A stretch of 64,000 bases of DNA. It comes from Nocardia colli. GTDB taxonomy: Bacteria > Actinomycetota > Actinomycetes > Mycobacteriales > Mycobacteriaceae. This document shows positions 60,659 to 64,000 of this stretch, piece after piece. Below the pieces are notes generated by a model that was given only the letters and a program-made list of their open reading frames with translations, was not told where the DNA came from and did not search any database. Every line of letters begins with the position of its first letter. Position 1 is the stretch's first letter. The DNA lies in the NCBI RefSeq assembly GCF_008704205.1, contig NZ_VXLC01000004.1:496001-560000 (forward strand). The letters are read 5' to 3'. Both the position numbers and the translations under genes were made by a program.

Positions 60659-61575
60659 ACGGACTCGGTGCGGTAGAGATCCGGTTCGAGGTACATGACC
60701 CGCGCCGCGGGCACCGCGGCCCGGACGCGCGCCTCCGCGTCATCGATGGCGGTGGCGAGCTGAGCGACGTCGAGCCCGGGCACCGCGCCGATCTTGGCGG
60801 CCACCAAAAGCTCTTCGGGACCGAGGTATTGGGTCTTCAGGTGGATGACCCGGTCGATCCGATCGCCGTCGACCAGGTTCTCCCGGATGAGCCGATCCTC
60901 GGCGGGCGTCGCGCCCTCACCGATGAGCAGGCTCTGCATCTCGATGATCAGCACGATGGCGATGATGCCGAGCAGGATGCCGATGGCCATGGTGCCGACG
61001 CCGTCCCATACCGCGTCGCCGGTGAGCATGGTCAGCCCGACGCCGGCGAACGCGAACACCAGGCCGATCAGCGCGCCGGTGTCCTCCAGCAGCACCACCG
61101 GCAGCTCCGGGCTGCGCGAGTTGCGGATGAACCGCCACCAGCTCGCGTCGCCCTTGAGCGGCGCGGATTCGCGCATCGCGGTCATGAAGCTGTAGGACTC
61201 CAGCGCGATCGCGATGAGCAGGATGACGATCGCCACGATCGGCGAGCTCAGCTCCTCGGGATGCTGGATCTTGTGCACGCCCTCGTAGAGCGCGTATCCG
61301 GAGCCGAGGGTGAACAGCACCAGCGCCACGATGAACGAGTAGAAGTAGCGATTGCGCGCGTACCCGAACGGGTGCAGCGCGTCGGCCTCCTGCGCCGCGC
61401 GGCGCTGACCGAGCAGCAGCAGTGCCTGGTTGCCGGTGTCGGCGACCGAGTGCACCGCCTCGGCGAGCATCGATCCGGAACCGGTGATCAGCGCACCGAC
61501 GAACTTCGCCACGGCGATCCCCGCGTTCGCCGACAACGCGGCGAGAATCGCCTTCTTGCCACCACCAGCCGACAT
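60655..61575 (-). CDS. cation diffusion facilitator (metal exporter)
   Basis: 306 residues. Membrane helices with the CDF metal site HSVADTGNQALLLLG in TM2, TM5-like LLEDTGALIGLVFAFAGVGL and a C-terminal cytosolic domain (about 210-306, HLKTQYLGPEELLVAAKIG). It resembles the SLC30A9-type branch. Zn, Mn, Fe or Co export by proton exchange is expected; the metal is not readable. Confidence 0.9.
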   Translation of the reverse strand: MSAGGGKKAILAALSANAGIAVAKFVGALITGSGSMLAEAVHSVADTGNQALLLLGQRRAAQEADALHPFGYARNRYFYSFIVALVLFTLGSGYALYEGVHKIQHPEELSSPIVAIVILLIAIALESYSFMTAMRESAPLKGDASWWRFIRNSRSPELPVVLLEDTGALIGLVFAFAGVGLTMLTGDAVWDGVGTMAIGILLGIIAIVLIIEMQSLLIGEGATPAEDRLIRENLVDGDRIDRVIHLKTQYLGPEELLVAAKIGAVPGLDVAQLATAIDDAEARVRAAVPAARVMYLEPDLYRTESV

Positions 61576-61687
61576 GCCCTGGACGTCCTCTCTCCGAATT
61601 GCCCGATCCTGGCTAACTTAGCGTGTGCCGGTGTCCGGAGTACCCGATGCCCGACCGATCATCGCGATCCGCGACTCCGCGCCGGAA

Positions 61688-62905
61688 TCAGACCTTGCCG
61701 ACGCACGCGCAGAACAGCTGGGCCGGTCCGTCCAGCGCGCGGGCGCGAATGTCGCTGTCGGCGGCCGAGATCCATGCCGCGGCGCCGCGATGCAAGGTCA
61801 GTTCGGATTCGCCGTGTAGCAGCCGTACCGACCCCGACGTGCACAGCACGATGCCCGGACCGGCGGCGGTGAGCGGGACCTGGGCCGAGCCCTCGGTGAG
61901 GTCGAAGCGGCGCAGTTCGAATTCCGGTGCGGGGGTGCGGTAGCGGACCGAGCCGTCGCCGGCCGGTTCGGGCAGCACGACGGGCAGGTCGATCGGCTCG
62001 AAGTCGAGCACCCGCAACAGTTCCGGCACGTCGACGTGCTTGGGGGTGAGCCCGCCGCGCAGCACGTTGTCCGAGTTGGCCATGATCTCCACGCCGAGCC
62101 CGCGCAGGTAGGCGTGCAGGTTGCCGGCCGCGAGGAACAGGCCCTGACCGGGTTCCAGGGTCAGCCGGTTCAGCAGCAGCGCGGCGAGCACGCCGGCGTC
62201 GCCGGGGTAGGCCTCGGCGAGTTCGAGCGTGGTGCGCGCCTCGGGAGTGAACTCGCGCTTGCCTTTTCCGGACAGATACCGCACGCAGCCGTCCAGCACC
62301 TCGGGCAGCAGCGTGGCGAGCACGTGCTGGGGCAGCGTGATCCAGGTGGTGAACAGGGTGCGCAGGCCGTCGGAATCCGGTTGTGCGGCAAGCAGGTCGG
62401 CGAACGAGCCGAGGCCGTCCACTTGCAGCGCGCGCAGCAGTTCGACGGTGCGGTGCGGGTCGCGGAAGCCGGCCAGCGCCTCGAACCGATCCAGCGCCAC
62501 CACCAGTTCCGGCTTGTGGTTGTCGTCGCGGTAGTTACGCATCGGCGAGTCCAGCGGGACCTTGGTGCGGTTCTCCCATTCGAATCCGGCCCGCGCCTGC
62601 GCGGTGCTCGGATGCGCCTGCAGCGACAGCGGCTCCTCGGCGGCCAGGATCTTCAGCAGGAACGGCAGCTTGCCGCCGAATTCCCCGGCGGCCGGGCCCA
62701 ATTCGCGCTGCGGATCGTCGGCGACGAAATCGAGCAGCGAGCGGGAGTCGCCGTCGATCAGGACGTGCGCGGGATCGGCGGGATGCGCGCCGAACCACAG
62801 CTCGGCCTCCGGGTGGGCGGACGGGACGGGCCTGCCGCACAGCTGAGCGAGCGCGGTGCGCGAGCCCCAGGCATACGAACGCAGCGCACCAACGAGTTCG
62901 TGCAC
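61688..62905 (-). CDS. manA: mannose-6-phosphate isomerase
   Basis: 405 residues from GTG 62905, overlapping the upstream TAG by 1 nt (TAGTG). Type I isomerase with SYAWGSRTAL, zinc-site segment LSLQAHPSTAQARAGF and NTP-like DNHKPELVVALDRFEALAGF, then a cupin C-terminal part. It interconverts fructose-6-phosphate and mannose-6-phosphate, feeding the GDP-mannose pathway. M. tuberculosis counterpart: Rv3255c, likewise next to the TobH gene Rv3256c. Confidence 0.93.
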   Translation of the reverse strand: MHELVGALRSYAWGSRTALAQLCGRPVPSAHPEAELWFGAHPADPAHVLIDGDSRSLLDFVADDPQRELGPAAGEFGGKLPFLLKILAAEEPLSLQAHPSTAQARAGFEWENRTKVPLDSPMRNYRDDNHKPELVVALDRFEALAGFRDPHRTVELLRALQVDGLGSFADLLAAQPDSDGLRTLFTTWITLPQHVLATLLPEVLDGCVRYLSGKGKREFTPEARTTLELAEAYPGDAGVLAALLLNRLTLEPGQGLFLAAGNLHAYLRGLGVEIMANSDNVLRGGLTPKHVDVPELLRVLDFEPIDLPVVLPEPAGDGSVRYRTPAPEFELRRFDLTEGSAQVPLTAAGPGIVLCTSGSVRLLHGESELTLHRGAAAWISAADSDIRARALDGPAQLFCACVGKV

Positions 62906-64000
62906 TAGTAGCTTCCCCCGAACTGCCCTTGGCTGTCGGTCGCGGTGCCGCGGGTTCCGATCAGCCGTAGGTAGGCGGCGGCCATCTCCAGCCGCACCGC
63001 GAGCACGGCGAGCTGTTCGAGTTCACCGCCGGAACCGGGAACCGGTTCCTCGGGCCGGGCCGGGGCGGGCACGGACGGGTCGATGAGACCGGTGTGCAGC
63101 AGGTCGAGCTCGGCGTTCACCAGGTCGGCGTCGACCAGGCTGGATCCGGTGCCGCCGAACACGGCGATCCGCCGGCGCGCCGCCGCCTGGTCGGCGTCGG
63201 CGCTGAGCACGAACACCCGGATGCGTTCCACCTGCACCGGCCCGTCGAGCTCTTCGTCGTGGAACAGCGGATCGAAGCCGGGCGCGGATTCGCCTGCGGC
63301 CTCGACCATTCGAGCCCTGGCGGCGACCGCCTCGGCGAGATCCACCGCGGTGGCGACCCGGCCGGCCGACTGCAACAGCACCTCCGCGCCGTGCTCGGCC
63401 AGCTCGGCCGCGGCGGGTGAGTCACCGGCCAGCACGACCCCGCGCTGATGCATGCGCGAGGCGAGGGTCTTGGCCGGATTGCGGAAGACCTCGTTGGTCG
63501 GACCGGCGCGCAACGCCTCGGCGTCGAGCACATCGGCCAGGTCGGTGAGGTCGGGCACCAGGGTGCCGCTGCGGGACGGGTCGATCGCGCGCAGGACGGC
63601 GATACCGGCGGCCAGGAAGCGCAGCAGCCGGTTGTGATCGAGCACCTGGACCCGCGGGGCCAGCACGGCCGCGCGGCCGGCCGCGACGGCGCGCATCGGT
63701 CCTTCGATGGGTGCGGCCACGACGACCTCGGCGCCGCGGCGCAGCGCCCGGTCCACCGCGTCGGTCAGGCGGGGATCGCCGGCGTCGTCACCGGCGACCA
63801 GGACGACGTCGAGCGGGCCGACCCAGGGCGGTAAGGCGGTGACGGGCACGACCGGCAGGCCGGCCCGGTCGCCGAGCGCGGCGACCAGCAGGCTCGCGGC
63901 GCGCGCGGCCCGGCCGGAGCCGGAGACAAGTACGAGACTGCGCGGTCGCAGTCCGTCCAGGCGCACGAGCGCGTCTTCACCGACGGCTGCCGCGGTGGCA
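62905..64000 (-). CDS. TobH-like protein, 5' end outside window (partial)
   Basis: The frame stays open to the right edge (residues ATAAAVGEDALVRLDGLRPRSLVLVSGSGRAARA...), so the true start lies beyond 64000 and the GTG at 63966 is probably internal. 364 residues are visible. The fold is SIS/phospho-sugar-isomerase-like (LVLVSGSGRAARAASLLVAALG, VVLVAGDDAGDPRLTDAVDRALRRGAEVVV). Beside manA it matches Rv3256c, where a role in mannose-phosphate metabolism is suspected but not proven. Confidence 0.88.
   Translation of the reverse strand, partial: ATAAAVGEDALVRLDGLRPRSLVLVSGSGRAARAASLLVAALGDRAGLPVVPVTALPPWVGPLDVVLVAGDDAGDPRLTDAVDRALRRGAEVVVAAPIEGPMRAVAAGRAAVLAPRVQVLDHNRLLRFLAAGIAVLRAIDPSRSGTLVPDLTDLADVLDAEALRAGPTNEVFRNPAKTLASRMHQRGVVLAGDSPAAAELAEHGAEVLLQSAGRVATAVDLAEAVAARARMVEAAGESAPGFDPLFHDEELDGPVQVERIRVFVLSADADQAAARRRIAVFGGTGSSLVDADLVNAELDLLHTGLIDPSVPAPARPEEPVPGSGGELEQLAVLAVRLEMAAAYLRLIGTRGTATDSQGQFGGSY

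Noticed and set aside
1..64000. tRNA, rRNA, known riboswitch or replication origin
   Set aside because: No cloverleaf, rRNA segment, DnaA-box cluster or conserved riboswitch core was recognised by eye; a covariance-model search would be needed to exclude small RNAs.

Overview
The window is high-G+C actinobacterial DNA with the gene content of a mycolic-acid bacterium, most likely Nocardia or a close relative. The strongest markers are the arabinogalactan-linker block (TIGR03089 protein, LCP ligase, RmlD, WbbL-type rhamnosyltransferase, mannose-1-phosphate guanylyltransferase, with ManA and TobH further right). This block matches the Rv3268 to Rv3264c and Rv3256c/Rv3255c neighbourhood of Mycobacterium tuberculosis. 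Other markers are WXG/ESX-type proteins at the left edge, paired acyl-CoA dehydrogenases and a homologue of the Rv3406 alkyl sulfatase. I saw no tRNA, rRNA, CRISPR array, complete insertion sequence or prophage.

Left third (1-18.5 kb): an ESX-type gene pair cut by the window edge; a lipase-like hydrolase; a secreted beta-propeller; a WYL regulator divergent from an epoxide hydrolase with a palindrome between them; a two-gene acyl-CoA dehydrogenase operon; a tandem pair of paralogous membrane Ser/Thr kinases; endonuclease IV; the alkyl-sulfatase dioxygenase; and a class III CoA-transferase coupled through a 52-codon small ORF to an HMG-CoA-lyase-like enzyme.

Middle (18.5-44 kb, the most accessory part): a secreted protein made of six near-identical repeats; a wrecked second EF-Tu gene; a CqsA-type autoinducer synthase with no visible receptor; a HipBA toxin-antitoxin locus with three operator-like palindromes spaced exactly 60 bp apart; a formamidase operon with an AmiC-like sensor and a MarR regulator, with one 18-bp motif in front of both transcription units; an ABC exporter; a PAP2 protein; a 29-codon peptide gene; and VapBC. 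Next comes a coupled four-gene operon (SWIM protein, MoxR-type AAA ATPase, DUF5682 protein, VWA protein), read away from an SMC-like ATPase with a CPxC zinc-hook-like motif and a small partner with an Rx4H motif. This 10.8-kb stretch is the best candidate for an incompletely described conflict or stress system.

Right third (44-64 kb): carboxylesterase and P450 meeting tail to tail; the cell-wall block; a dicarboxylate-sensing two-component system divergent from DctA, with a perfect inverted repeat between them; a TetR/DUF4267 divergent pair with two CTAGC-N3-GCTAG operators; a phytoene-desaturase-like oxidoreductase; a CDF metal transporter; ManA; and a TobH-like gene that runs off the right edge. 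Many gene ends carry perfect GC-rich hairpins with 3-6-nt loops. All assignments were made by reading the sequence; similarities to named proteins are from memory and were not computed.
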